In this document: positions 51,650 to 59,721 of the stretch, piece after piece | Position numbering within the stretch: position 1 is the first letter of the stretch | How the letters are laid out: each line of letters opens with the position of its first letter | NCBI GenBank assembly: GCA_029974855.1 | Contig: JARKQO010000176.1 | Span: 1-59,721, forward strand | Reading direction: 5' to 3' | Source of the DNA: Eubacteriales bacterium | Lineage (GTDB): Bacteria > Bacillota_A > Clostridia > Christensenellales > Aristaeellaceae | Length of the DNA: 59,721 nucleotides | Translations under genes and position numbers: made by a program | Notes under the pieces: model-generated | Database searches by the model: none | What the model was told of the DNA's origin: nothing | Seen by the model: the letters and a program-made list of their open reading frames with translations, nothing else

Positions 51650-52398
51650 GGGCCAAGGCATGCGCCGCGTATTTCACCCCCTCTCTTGCGGAGGCAATGC
51701 CCTGCGGGGGCGTTGTGCATTCCGTCTTTGACCATGCCGCGAACCTGGCTGTGGAGGGGAAGGGACGTACACGGCTGGTGACCCTTTTGCCCTTGGGGGC
51801 CCCCCCTGTGCCCGATGGCGTGCATGTGTCCCGGCGCGTTTTGGCCGGCCTCAGGGTGCACATGCCTGTCCTATTGGAAAGCAACGTGCTGTGCATGGAT
51901 GGCTCCGCTGTGCCCCTGATGGAAAAAGGCTGCGGGGAGCTGCTGCTTTCCCTCCAGCCCGGCAGGCCCAGGCTGGAGGAATTTCTGGAGCTGGAAGCTT
52001 GGCGCGGCAGCGGTTTTGGGCTGCTGCCCGGGGCTGTGCGGGAGCAGGCGGAAGCCGCGCTGATCCATGGCGGGGCGCAAAGGTGGATTGGCCTGGGTCC
52101 CGGGCTGACGCCGTCCTTTGACGATGCCTGCGTGGGCGCCATGGCGGTCTACCGCGCCGCTGGGCGGGCCCATCCCTTTGGCGGGCTTGAGGTTTCCGCC
52201 ACAACGGATGTAAGCGCCCGGTACCTGACCCTTGCCATGGAGGGGTACTTTTCCCGGCGCGTGGTGGATGTTGTCCATGCCTTGTACAACAGAAAAAAGG
52301 ACCTGCGAAAGAGCGCGGATGCCCTGGCTTGCCTGGGGAAAACCTCGGGGAGGGACGTGCTGCTGGGGATGCGCGGAGCGCTTCAGGCGCTGGCGTGA
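51634..52398 (+). CDS. DUF2877 protein (YlbF/AllH homologue)
   Basis: This 254-aa protein carries the DUF2877 hallmark GLGPGLTPSFDDACVG at residues 153-168, with Phe where most have Gly. AllH is the third subunit of oxamate carbamoyltransferase. The gene overlaps the kinase gene by 16 bp and is the last of the operon; the next gene is convergent. Confidence 0.85.
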   Translation: MAEGLGAKACAAYFTPSLAEAMPCGGVVHSVFDHAANLAVEGKGRTRLVTLLPLGAPPVPDGVHVSRRVLAGLRVHMPVLLESNVLCMDGSAVPLMEKGCGELLLSLQPGRPRLEEFLELEAWRGSGFGLLPGAVREQAEAALIHGGAQRWIGLGPGLTPSFDDACVGAMAVYRAAGRAHPFGGLEVSATTDVSARYLTLAMEGYFSRRVVDVVHALYNRKKDLRKSADALACLGKTSGRDVLLGMRGALQALA

Positions 52399-52454
52399 TT
52401 GTTGCTGGGCCGGGAGTACTTTGCATCAGCGCAGGGGCTCCTTCCGGCGTCAAA

Positions 52455-53081
52455 TTACCAGCGCCCCTGGTGCATCCTTTCCCGGGCGCAAACCGGCGTC
52501 TGGCGGATGGGGGGCAGTTCTTTGGCCGGGTAGCCCAGGGCCAGGTAACAGGGAATCTCGTACCCCTCCGGAACGCCCAGGGCCGCCTTGAGGGGATGGA
52601 TTTCCTCGTCAAAGGGAATCCGCGTCACGCCCAGGACGCCTTCGGCAGCGGCGGCCAGCAGCATGTTTTCAATGCAGCACCAGATGGAGGCGAAGCTGTT
52701 GAGGGCGGACAGGGACTCCGGCTCCAAAAGCGTTCCCCGGTGCCGGAACGCCGGGAGGATCAGGCATCCGGCGTCCCGCAGCATCCGGTACTGCTTTGGG
52801 ATCGCGTCCATATACATGTCCCGCTGGCGCTGGTCGGTGAGGCCCCACTGGTCAACGATGCGGAGGGCCTCCTCCATGCCCGGGCCGTTCCGCACCCGGC
52901 GGATCACCTCCAAGCGCTGATCCTTGTCCCCCAAAATGATAAACTCCCATTGCCGCAGATGGTCGTTGGTGGGGGCCTGAAGCCCCGCGCCGATGATCCG
53001 CTCCAGCACATCCCCGGGGATCGGGCGGTCCTGAAAGTCCCGCACCGTTCTGCGAAGCGCCACAACCTCATAGAAATCCAT
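52455..53081 (-). CDS. Nitroreductase-family FMN protein
   Basis: This 208-aa protein has the nitroreductase start DFYEVVALRRTVRDFQDRPI and the FMN-contacting segments APTNDHLRQWEF and CCIENMLLAAAAEGVLGV. I chose ATG 53081, 8 bp after GGAGG; ATG 53087 would be only 2 bp away. Function within the family (flavin reductase, nitro or enone reductase) is open. It follows the DUF3788 gene by 19 bp. Confidence 0.88.
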   Translation of the reverse strand: MDFYEVVALRRTVRDFQDRPIPGDVLERIIGAGLQAPTNDHLRQWEFIILGDKDQRLEVIRRVRNGPGMEEALRIVDQWGLTDQRQRDMYMDAIPKQYRMLRDAGCLILPAFRHRGTLLEPESLSALNSFASIWCCIENMLLAAAAEGVLGVTRIPFDEEIHPLKAALGVPEGYEIPCYLALGYPAKELPPIRQTPVCARERMHQGRW

Positions 53082-53100
53082 TTTCATGCCCTCCTGTATC

Positions 53101-53535
53101 TCAATCCTTCTGTTTGATCTTCCGGCGAAGCTGGATCAGGCGTTTCACATCCTCCAAAACCCTTTCGCTGGTGACGCTGATCATCAGCCAGCGGCCCCCC
53201 GCCATGGACACGGAATCCTCAAACAGCTTGCGGGTATACGGGTCCCAGGCGGGCAGCGCCAGCCGGGCCTCCGCCTCCTCCTTCCCGCCGATCACCACCA
53301 AGGCGATGAAAAACCCCGGCATGGGGTAGAGGGTGCACAGGGAGCGCCCGGCCTTGCGGTACTTGACGTTCCAGCCGGGCTGGCCGGAGCAGACGCTGTA
53401 GCTATAGCTTGGGGTTACTTCGTAATTGTCGCTTACAAAGCGGTTCAGATCGTCCCAGAGAGGGCTTGCGATATAGGCCGCGATTTCAGCCTCATGAGGC
53501 TGCCTGTCCGCAGGGTACAGAGTCACCCAATCCAT
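53101..53535 (-). CDS. DUF3788 protein
   Basis: This 144-aa protein matches DUF3788: PSYSYSVCSGQPGWNVKYRK, RSLCTLYPMPGFFIALVVIG and a C-terminal RWLMISVTS followed by VEDVKRLIQLRRK-like helix. The family is common in gut Firmicutes and has no known role. The start at 53535 follows AAAGGAG. It is probably co-transcribed with the nitroreductase. Confidence 0.8.
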   Translation of the reverse strand: MDWVTLYPADRQPHEAEIAAYIASPLWDDLNRFVSDNYEVTPSYSYSVCSGQPGWNVKYRKAGRSLCTLYPMPGFFIALVVIGGKEEAEARLALPAWDPYTRKLFEDSVSMAGGRWLMISVTSERVLEDVKRLIQLRRKIKQKD

Positions 53536-53679
53536 GGTCACTACTCCTTTGGCTTTTGTATTCCGGCTTTTCCACAACGATTTTCCACAACAGAATGATT
53601 GTACAACAAACGCGTCCCCGGAACAAGCGCGGCGAAGAAGAAAGGGACCTTGGGGTTTTCGCCTCTGGCTCAAGCCTTC

Positions 53680-54705
53680 TCAGCAGTTGGGGCACACCCC
53701 GTTCCGCTGCACGGCCAAAAAGGAATCCGAGGCGTAGAGCAAGGCGGAGAAGGAATGGGAGCCGGTGGGGTAGGTGAGCACCGTCTGGAAGGTGAGGGGG
53801 GAATTGCTTTCCGCGAACAGCGCGGCGATTTTGGCCAGCAAGGTCACCGGGGCCGTGGCGGGGGTGTAGAGGATGTCCCGGGCAATGAGCGCCCCGTTTA
53901 CGTAAACATCCAGATTGATCTGCTCCCCGGCGAAGGTGGAGACCGCGCCGATGGCCAGGCTCAGCAGCAGGGTATACAGGCCGCTGCCCCCGGAGATGCT
54001 GGGAGCGAAGGGATCGGTGACGTTCCAGCCCAGGCCCTGGTCCAGGGCCACCACGGGCCAGTCTACGGTGTGGCTGCGGGCCGTGGGGGACAGCAGCACC
54101 TCGGTGACGCTGTTGCGCAGCAGCTTGCCCCCGGTGACGAGGGCGCTTTGCCCCGAGGCCCCGGTGGGCCCCGTGGGGCCGATGGGCCCGGGGATGCCTT
54201 GCAAGCCCTGGGGGCCCTGGGGCCCGGCGGGGCCGGTGGGGCCCAAAAGCCCCTGGACCCCCTGAGGGCCCTGGAGGCCGGAGGGCCCTTGGGGGCCCTG
54301 GGCTCCGGTTGGGCCTGTGGCTCCCTGGGGCCCGGCGATGCCCTGGGCCCCTTGCACCCCCTGGGGCCCGGCGGGGCCTGTGGGCCCGGTGGGGCCTTGA
54401 GGCCCCTGGCAGCCCTGGGGGCCGGGAATGCCCTGAATGCCCTGGGGGCCTTGGGGCCCCAAAGCGCCCATGGGCCCCTGGACCCCCTGGGGACCGGGGG
54501 CGCAGCAGGACGGGCATTGGGCTGCCGCGGCGGCTGCGGCTACCGCGGCCGCGGCGGTTCCGGCGATTCCGCCGGCCACGCCGCAGGCCGAATTCTGGAC
54601 CCCGGAGCGGATATCCTGGAAGGCGCTTTCCCCCCAGGGGAGGGTGAGCCCCTCCGTGGAAGAGCCGCCACGGCGGCCCGCATTTTGAAACGGCGAATCA
54701 TACAT
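53680..54705 (-). CDS. Second collagen-like protein
   Basis: This 341-aa protein has an N-terminal 60 residues with an Ala-rich stretch ([15 protein letters not shown]) and CPSCC, about 135 residues of Gly-X-Y triplets ([16 protein letters not shown]), and a C-terminal domain of about 150 residues ending RNGVCPNC. The head differs from that of the protein at 8761 and looks like a C1q/TNF-type beta-sandwich ([20 protein letters not shown] strand). No signal peptide or sortase motif is present. ATG 54705 follows GGAGGGG. A spore-surface or cell-surface role is likely. Confidence 0.85.
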   Translation of the reverse strand: MYDSPFQNAGRRGGSSTEGLTLPWGESAFQDIRSGVQNSACGVAGGIAGTAAAAVAAAAAAAQCPSCCAPGPQGVQGPMGALGPQGPQGIQGIPGPQGCQGPQGPTGPTGPAGPQGVQGAQGIAGPQGATGPTGAQGPQGPSGLQGPQGVQGLLGPTGPAGPQGPQGLQGIPGPIGPTGPTGASGQSALVTGGKLLRNSVTEVLLSPTARSHTVDWPVVALDQGLGWNVTDPFAPSISGGSGLYTLLLSLAIGAVSTFAGEQINLDVYVNGALIARDILYTPATAPVTLLAKIAALFAESNSPLTFQTVLTYPTGSHSFSALLYASDSFLAVQRNGVCPNC

Positions 54706-54902
54706 AAGAACCCCTCCTACCACATCATAAGCGAAAGGGTTCCTTCTGTGCGGCGGAGGGAGGAAAAGGGGCCGGGCGGGGGCGGGGGGCGGCAGCCGTG
54801 CCCCAGCCGGGCCAACCCTGGCAAAAGCTTCCTGCCTATGGTACAATGCCGTCAGGGACCGGGGGCAAGCGCCCCCCAGGCCCAGGAAAGGACGGGAGAG
54901 CC

Positions 54903-55937
54903 ATGCGGATGGCGTTTTACGATACCAAGCCCTATGACCGGCTCTGGTTTGAGCCCCTGTCCAGGGAGTACGGCGTCACTTTGAAGTTTTTCGAGCACAA
55001 GCTGAACCGGGACACCGCCGCCTTGGCGGCGGGCTACCAGGCGGTGTGCGCCTTTGTGAACGATACCATCGACCGGGAGGTCATCGGCGCGCTGTATGAG
55101 GGCGGGGTGAGGCTCATCGCCCTGCGCTGCGCGGGCTACAACAACGTGGACTTCCAGCACGCCTTTGGGAAAATCCACGTGATGACGGTACCGGGCTATT
55201 CCCCCCACGCGGTGGCGGAGCACGCGGCGGCGCTGCTGCTGACCGTGAACCGCAAGACCCACCGGGCCTACCAGCGCACCCGGGAGGGGAACTTCAACAT
55301 CAACGGGCTCATGGGCATGGATTTGAAGGGCAAGGTGGCGGGGGTCGTCGGCACGGGGCGGATTGGCCGCTGCTTTGTGGAGATTTGCCGGGGCTTTGGC
55401 ATGGAAACCTTGGCCTATGACCCGTACCCGGCCCGGGACGCGGGCATTTCCTATGTGCCCTTGGACACCCTTTTGGCCCGTAGCGACGTGATCTCGCTGC
55501 ACTGCCCCCTGTCCAGCGAGACCCGGCACCTCATCAACCGGGAGGCCCTGGAGCGGATGCGGCCCGGGGTGATCCTGATCAACACCTCCCGGGGGGCCTT
55601 GGTGGACACCCCGGCGCTGATTGAGGCGCTGAAATCCCGGCGGGTGGGGGGCGCTGGGCTGGACGTGTACGAGGAGGAAAGCCAGTATTTCTTTGAGGAT
55701 TTCTCCAACGAGATCATCGAGGACGACGATCTGTCCAGGCTGCTGAGCTTGCCCAACGTGGTGGTGACCTCCCACCAGGGCTTCTTCACCCGGGAGGCCA
55801 TGGAGGCCATCGCCGCCACCACCCTGGGCAACGCCCGGAGCTTTGCCCTGGGGGAGCGGCTGGACAATGAAATCTGCTACCGCTGCGGCGCCCAAAGCCC
55901 CTGCCCAAAGGAGGCAGGGGCCCTGCGGTGCTTTTAG
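54903..55937 (+). CDS. D-2-hydroxyacid dehydrogenase (D-lactate dehydrogenase type)
   Basis: This 344-aa enzyme reduces 2-keto acids, probably pyruvate to D-lactate. It shows [22 protein letters not shown], the NAD site [28 protein letters not shown] with the catalytic Arg, [11 protein letters not shown], and a His in [10 protein letters not shown]. These match LdhA-type enzymes. ATG 54903 follows GGGAGAG. A 9-bp hairpin (55897-55921) lies in the last codons and may help termination; the next gene is convergent. Confidence 0.93.
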   Translation: MRMAFYDTKPYDRLWFEPLSREYGVTLKFFEHKLNRDTAALAAGYQAVCAFVNDTIDREVIGALYEGGVRLIALRCAGYNNVDFQHAFGKIHVMTVPGYSPHAVAEHAAALLLTVNRKTHRAYQRTREGNFNINGLMGMDLKGKVAGVVGTGRIGRCFVEICRGFGMETLAYDPYPARDAGISYVPLDTLLARSDVISLHCPLSSETRHLINREALERMRPGVILINTSRGALVDTPALIEALKSRRVGGAGLDVYEEESQYFFEDFSNEIIEDDDLSRLLSLPNVVVTSHQGFFTREAMEAIAATTLGNARSFALGERLDNEICYRCGAQSPCPKEAGALRCF

Positions 55938-55943
55938 GGGGCG

Positions 55944-56999
55944 CTAGTTGGCTTCTCCCGAGAGCTTCGCCTGGAGCTTCTTCTGGCGGCGGCTGTTGCT
56001 GACGTAATTGAAAACCATCACCAAAATCAGCACCAGGCCCCAGATCAAATCCCGGTAGAAATTGCTGATGGTGGGGAACATGTTGAACCCGGAGGACAGC
56101 ATCTGAAGGATGATCATCGCCAGGGTGACGCCCCGCACGGTGCCAAAGCCCCCGTTGGGGTTCACGCCCCCCAGCACGCAGATCAGAATCGCCTGCATGG
56201 TGTAGGAGGTGCCGAAATCCGCCCGGGCGGAGTTGAAGCGCGCGCACATGATCAGGCCGGACATGGCGCTCAGCGCCCCGCTGGTGATATACGCCTTGTA
56301 GATGACGGCGTCGTTATGGACCCCGGAAAACAGGGAGGCCTTGGGATTGGAGCCCATCATGTACAGCTTGAAGCCGAAGGTCTTTTTCCGCAGCAAAAAG
56401 CTCACCACCAGCGCGCACAGGGCGAATACCACCAGGGTCACAGGCACAAGCCCGCCGATGATGTGGGTGCCCACGGCGGACAGGATGGGGGGCAGGTTGG
56501 ACACGGCGGAACCCCGGGTCATCACCAGGGCCACGCCCAGCACCAAATCGCTGACCCCCAAAGTGGACAAAATGGCGGGAATGCCCACCTTGGCGATCAG
56601 CGTGGCGGACAGGGCCCCGCAGGCCATGCCGATGAGCGCCGCCAGCAAGGTTGCCGCCAGCAGCATCAGGACCCCGTAGGCCTGGCCGGCCTCCGGCGGC
56701 ACAGAGGCCACCAAAAACATGCTGCTGAGAATCCCCGCCAAATTGGCGATGGCCACCACCGAAAGGTCAATGCCCCCGCTGATCATGCAAAGCATGATGC
56801 CAAGGGCTAAAATGCCGTATTCGGGAAACAGGTAGAGGATGTTCACCAGATAGCTTTTGGTTAAAAATACCTCCGGATTCAGCAAGGACAGGGCCACAAA
56901 GGACAGGACCAAAATGACCACCAGGCGCTTGGTGTTGCTGCCCTGGGAAAACAACAGGGAAAAGCGGCTGTTGCCCTTGGCTGGATTGATCGGATTCAT
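55944..56999 (-). CDS. Ribose/AI-2-type ABC transporter permease
   Basis: This 351-aa membrane protein belongs to the CUT2 permeases (RbsC, LsrC/LsrD). It has about nine spans, the segment MLCMISGGIDLSVVAIANLA after the fourth and GGVNPNGGFGTVRGV near the end. It overlaps the preceding permease by four bases. Two different permeases in one operon resemble the lsr or rhamnose systems more than ribose. Confidence 0.92.
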   Translation of the reverse strand: MNPINPAKGNSRFSLLFSQGSNTKRLVVILVLSFVALSLLNPEVFLTKSYLVNILYLFPEYGILALGIMLCMISGGIDLSVVAIANLAGILSSMFLVASVPPEAGQAYGVLMLLAATLLAALIGMACGALSATLIAKVGIPAILSTLGVSDLVLGVALVMTRGSAVSNLPPILSAVGTHIIGGLVPVTLVVFALCALVVSFLLRKKTFGFKLYMMGSNPKASLFSGVHNDAVIYKAYITSGALSAMSGLIMCARFNSARADFGTSYTMQAILICVLGGVNPNGGFGTVRGVTLAMIILQMLSSGFNMFPTISNFYRDLIWGLVLILVMVFNYVSNSRRQKKLQAKLSGEAN

Positions 57000-58024
57000 G
57001 ACGCCATCTCCTCATCCGGTTGCAGTATGTCGGCCGTGAGCCTTTTGCGCTGTTGCAGAATCTGGTACGCGGACAGGGCCGTGCCCAAGATGATCAGCAC
57101 CCCGGTGGTGAACTTGCTCCAATAGGTGGGAATCCCCAGCAAAATCAGGCTGTTGCTGACCATGGTGAGCAGCAGTACGCCCAGCAAAGTGCCCGTCACC
57201 GTGCCGTAGCCCCCTGAAATCCGGGTTCCCCCCAGCACCACCGAGGCGATGCATACCATTTCAAAGCCGATCAAAGTGGTGGGCTGGACGCTTCCGGTGA
57301 GCACGGTGCGGGTCATGCCCACAAAGCCCGCCAGGCAGCCCATGAAGCCATACACGAACAGCTGCAAGCCCAGGATGTTGAACCCGGCCCGCTGGGCCGC
57401 CACCCGGTCGCCGCCCAGGGCATAGATGCCCCGGCCCAGCATGGTGTAGCGCAGCAAAAAGGCCACCGCCGCCACCACCACCACCAAATAGAGAAACACC
57501 ACAGGCAAGGAGCTGGTTTGCCCCACGCTGTTGGTGACGGTGAACAGGTACTGCTTGCCCAAAGCCGCCACGGGCTTGGGCAAAATGGAAATGTTGCGGC
57601 TTTTCAGCACCGCTTGCATAAAGCCAAGGTAGATGCTGCCGGTGCCCAAGGTGATGATGAAGGCCGGCAGCTTCAGCCAATGGATCAGCAGCCCGTTGAT
57701 AAGGCCCAAAGCCAGGCCGATGGCCGCCGACAGCACGAATGCCAAAGCCACGGGCCCCTCATAGCCGGTTTTTTGCAGAACCATGATGGTGGAATACATG
57801 CTGAGCATGGCGATGGAGGGGAAGGACACGTCGATGCCCCCGGAGATGATCTCCATCATCAGGCCCATGCAAAGCATCCCCGGCACGATCATGGAGCGGG
57901 CCAGGTCCACAAAGTTGTTGGCGCTGAAAAACTGGCCGCTCTGCCACTCAATGGCAAAGCCCAGCAATATGATGGTGAGCAGCACGTAGAATTCGTTGCG
58001 CTTGAACAAGCCTTTTCTAGTCAT
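56996..58024 (-). CDS. Ribose/AI-2-type ABC transporter permease
   Basis: This 342-aa membrane protein is the second CUT2 permease. Typical parts are MEIISGGIDVSFPSIAMLS, GLINGLLIHWLKLPAFIITL and VVLGGTRISGGYGTVTGT. It follows the ATPase gene by 41 bp and forms a heterodimeric channel with the next gene product. Confidence 0.92.
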   Translation of the reverse strand: MTRKGLFKRNEFYVLLTIILLGFAIEWQSGQFFSANNFVDLARSMIVPGMLCMGLMMEIISGGIDVSFPSIAMLSMYSTIMVLQKTGYEGPVALAFVLSAAIGLALGLINGLLIHWLKLPAFIITLGTGSIYLGFMQAVLKSRNISILPKPVAALGKQYLFTVTNSVGQTSSLPVVFLYLVVVVAAVAFLLRYTMLGRGIYALGGDRVAAQRAGFNILGLQLFVYGFMGCLAGFVGMTRTVLTGSVQPTTLIGFEMVCIASVVLGGTRISGGYGTVTGTLLGVLLLTMVSNSLILLGIPTYWSKFTTGVLIILGTALSAYQILQQRKRLTADILQPDEEMAS

Positions 58025-58065
58025 GGGTTCGCCGCCCCTTCCCTGCGCCGTGCAGCCTGGACGCC

Positions 58066-59559
58066 TCAGCGCGTGATGATGTCCAGCAGATCGGATTCCG
58101 TGGTTTCGGTGTTGCGCACCTCATCGGACAAACGGCCTTTCTTCATCACCAAAATGCGGTTGCAATTCTCGATCACTTCCGGGATATCGTCGGAGATGAG
58201 GATGATGGCGATGCGGCCCGTTTGGGCCAAAGAGCGCAGGTACACGTGCAAATCGTGCTTGGCGCCCACATCCACCCCCACGGTAGGCCCGTTGAGGATC
58301 AACACCATGGGCTCAATGTCCAGCCACTTGCCAAGCACCACCTTTTGCTGGTTGCCCCCGGACAAGGTGGAAATGGGCGCGCCGGGCTCGCTCATGAGGA
58401 TGTCCAGCTCCCTGCGCCAATAGGCCATATGCTCATCGATCTTTTGATAGTCAATGGTTTTATGCCGGGTCAGCAGCTGGTCCACGTTGGCCAGCACCAG
58501 GTTTTCCCGGATGGGCTGGAGCAAAAACAACCCCTCCGTCAGCCTGTCCTCGGGAACATAGCCGATCTTGTTGCGGATGGCGTCCTGGGGGGAGTTGATT
58601 TTCACTTCCTTCCCGGCGATGCGGATGCTGCCGCTGTCGGCCCGGAACAGACCGAACAGGGTTTTGGCCAGCTCCGTGCGGCCAGAGCCCAAAAGCCCGG
58701 TAATCCCCAAAATTTCCCCCGGGCGCACCTGAAAGCTCACGTCCTGAAAGCCCCTGGCAAGGCACAGCCTGTCCGCCTCAAACAGGGGCGCGACGCCCTC
58801 CTCCAAAGCGGGGTTGAAGGGATTGGGCGCAAAGCGCCGCTCGGTCATGTATTCCACAAGGGTATCATGATCCACATGGGCGGTGGAATCGGTGACGACG
58901 TTTTTGCCGTTCCGCAGCACAGTGAAGTTTTCCGCGATCTCAAACACCTCGTTCAGCTTGTGGCTGACAAAGAGGATGGCGATGCCCTCGGCCTGGAGCC
59001 GCCGGATGATGGTAAACAGGTTGTCGATCTCCCTGCGGGTGAGGGAGGTGGTGGGCTCGTCCATGATGATGAGCCGGGCGTTATGCAAAATGGCCTTGGA
59101 AATGGCGATGAGCTGCTTGTCTGCCACGGAGAGGTTTTCCACCTTCTCGTGCAAAGGGATGTCCACCTTGATTCTTTCCAAAGCTTCCTTCGCGGTTTTG
59201 CGGACGAATTTCCAGTTGATGAAGCGGGTTTTGTGGTAGAGCTCGTAGTTGAGGGAGATGTTCTCGGCCACCGTCAGGTTGGGAAACACGGACAGGTCCT
59301 GGTAGATGACCTGCACGCCCTTCATGATGGCCTCGATGGGGGTGATTTTTTTGTGGACCGTGCCGTCGATTTCGATGGTGCCCGCGTCGGGCTTGTAAAA
59401 CCCGGAGATCAGCTTGATGAGGGTGGACTTGCCGGAGCCGTTCCCTCCGGCCAGGCAATGAATCTCTCCGCGCTTGATGGCGAGGTTCACGTTGGAGAGG
59501 GCCTGCACCCCGCCAAAGGCCTTGCTGACGCCCTCCACTTTCAGCACATACTCCGACAT
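58066..59559 (-). CDS. CUT2 sugar ABC transporter ATP-binding protein (RbsA/LsrA type)
   Basis: This 497-aa protein has two ABC domains. The first has Walker A GGNGSGKST, LSVADKQLIAISKAI and LIIMDEPTTSL; the second has TGLLGSGRTEL and LSGGNQQKVVLGKWL with LILNGPTVGVDVG. As in RbsA the second Walker A is degenerate. ATG 59559 follows AGGGTGATCGG. A strong hairpin separates it from the binding-protein gene upstream. Confidence 0.94.
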   Translation of the reverse strand: MSEYVLKVEGVSKAFGGVQALSNVNLAIKRGEIHCLAGGNGSGKSTLIKLISGFYKPDAGTIEIDGTVHKKITPIEAIMKGVQVIYQDLSVFPNLTVAENISLNYELYHKTRFINWKFVRKTAKEALERIKVDIPLHEKVENLSVADKQLIAISKAILHNARLIIMDEPTTSLTRREIDNLFTIIRRLQAEGIAILFVSHKLNEVFEIAENFTVLRNGKNVVTDSTAHVDHDTLVEYMTERRFAPNPFNPALEEGVAPLFEADRLCLARGFQDVSFQVRPGEILGITGLLGSGRTELAKTLFGLFRADSGSIRIAGKEVKINSPQDAIRNKIGYVPEDRLTEGLFLLQPIRENLVLANVDQLLTRHKTIDYQKIDEHMAYWRRELDILMSEPGAPISTLSGGNQQKVVLGKWLDIEPMVLILNGPTVGVDVGAKHDLHVYLRSLAQTGRIAIILISDDIPEVIENCNRILVMKKGRLSDEVRNTETTESDLLDIITR

Positions 59560-59620
59560 CCGATCACCCTTTCGGTGGGCCGGGCAAAAGCAAAAGCCCG
59601 CCGCCCGTTTCCACAAAGTA

Positions 59621-59653
59621 GTGACGCCGGGAGCCGGCGGCCCCCGGCGTCAC
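59621..59653 (-). promoter_or_regulatory. Intercistronic hairpin after the CUT2 binding-protein gene
   Basis: GTGACGCCGGG (59621-59631) pairs with CCCGGCGTCAC (59643-59653), with further GCC/GGC pairing inside. It has no U-tract and lies 16 bp after the stop codon of the binding protein, the same place as the hairpins in the two other transporter operons. Confidence 0.78.
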
Positions 59654-59668
59654 AGAAAGCCCATGGGG

Positions 59669-59721
59669 TTAGAAAGCGTACTCGGCCATGTTGTCCTTGG
59701 TGATGACGATCCAGCCCTGGC
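59669..59721 (-). CDS. CUT2 sugar/AI-2-type substrate-binding protein (C-terminal end only)
   Basis: Only the last 16 codons are in the window: QGWIVITKDNMAEYAF followed by TAA. This ending is typical of ribose/AI-2-type binding proteins (VIT.DN...Y.F). Position and spacing before the ATPase gene support the call. The rest lies beyond the window edge. Confidence 0.7.
   Translation of the reverse strand, partial: QGWIVITKDNMAEYAF

Noticed and set aside
1..59721. tRNA, rRNA, prophage or insertion sequence genes
   Set aside because: I saw no tRNA-like T-arm with acceptor stem, no rRNA, and no transposase or integrase frame in either strand.

Overview
The window looks like a GC-rich Bacillota genome, most likely a gut-type member of the Clostridia (Christensenellales or Oscillospirales-like). 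This rests on the dgt-dnaG-sigA order, Shine-Dalgarno sites of the GGAGG type before almost every gene, GTG and TTG starts, sigma-A promoters close to TTGACA-17/18-TATAAT, YesM/YesN-type two-component regulation, collagen-like surface proteins, and a REP-like palindrome common in gut Firmicutes. The assignment is inference; no rRNA or tRNA gene was seen.

Layout. (1) 1-8.6 kb: a branched-chain-amino-acid-type ABC transporter (livJHMGF) in one operon with a DapA-family aldolase, a MtaA-like uroporphyrinogen-decarboxylase-family protein and a GntR/FCD regulator, with a second DapA-family gene divergently transcribed; the divergent promoter region carries a repeated AATTGTATGATG motif. (2) 8.7-12 kb: a large collagen-like protein, then two small HTH regulators enclosed by a 196-bp direct repeat that duplicates the end of a ymaF-like gene. 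(3) 12.1-25.3 kb: housekeeping genes (rpsI, rplM, a YfcE-like phosphoesterase, exoA, a Nudix hydrolase, an aldehyde dehydrogenase, a small ribbon-helix-helix protein, pyrG, a Ham1/RdgB-like NTPase, dgt, dnaG, sigA, an aldose epimerase). (4) 25.3-42.4 kb, all minus strand: a carbohydrate catabolic region. It has a CUT1 sugar transporter without its own ATPase, an LVIVD-repeat protein, a flavoprotein, an EtfB/EtfA/FAD-oxidase set resembling the bifurcating lactate dehydrogenase LctBCD followed by a remnant of lactate racemase larA, a YesM/YesN-type two-component system, a Gfo/Idh/MocA oxidoreductase, 2-keto-3-deoxygluconate kinase, KDPG aldolase, and a regulator that joins a LacI-type sensor to a LuxR-type HTH. 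(5) 42.5-52.4 kb, plus strand: a tightly overlapping nine-gene operon with an MBL-fold hydrolase, an SDR, an IlvD/Edd dehydratase, an FRD-type flavoprotein, FdrA, a 56-aa module, DUF1116, an acetate-kinase-like protein and DUF2877. (6) 52.4-59.7 kb: nitroreductase, DUF3788, a second collagen-like protein, a D-2-hydroxyacid dehydrogenase and a ribose/AI-2-type ABC transporter whose binding-protein gene runs off the end.

How the genes may work together. Regions 4 and 5 can be read as one system divided by a divergent regulator: sugar oxidation (Gfo/Idh or SDR), lactone opening (MBL protein), dehydration to a 2-keto-3-deoxy acid (IlvD/Edd), then KdgK and Eda. The most unusual part is the FdrA/DUF1116/DUF2877 set. 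In the E. coli allantoin pathway its homologues form oxamate carbamoyltransferase next to a carbamate kinase. Here the kinase slot holds an acetate-kinase homologue and the neighbours are sugar-acid enzymes, which suggests an undescribed phosphorolytic, ATP-yielding acyl-phosphate step. A second recurring signal is a near-perfect GC-rich hairpin directly after each of the three solute-binding-protein genes.
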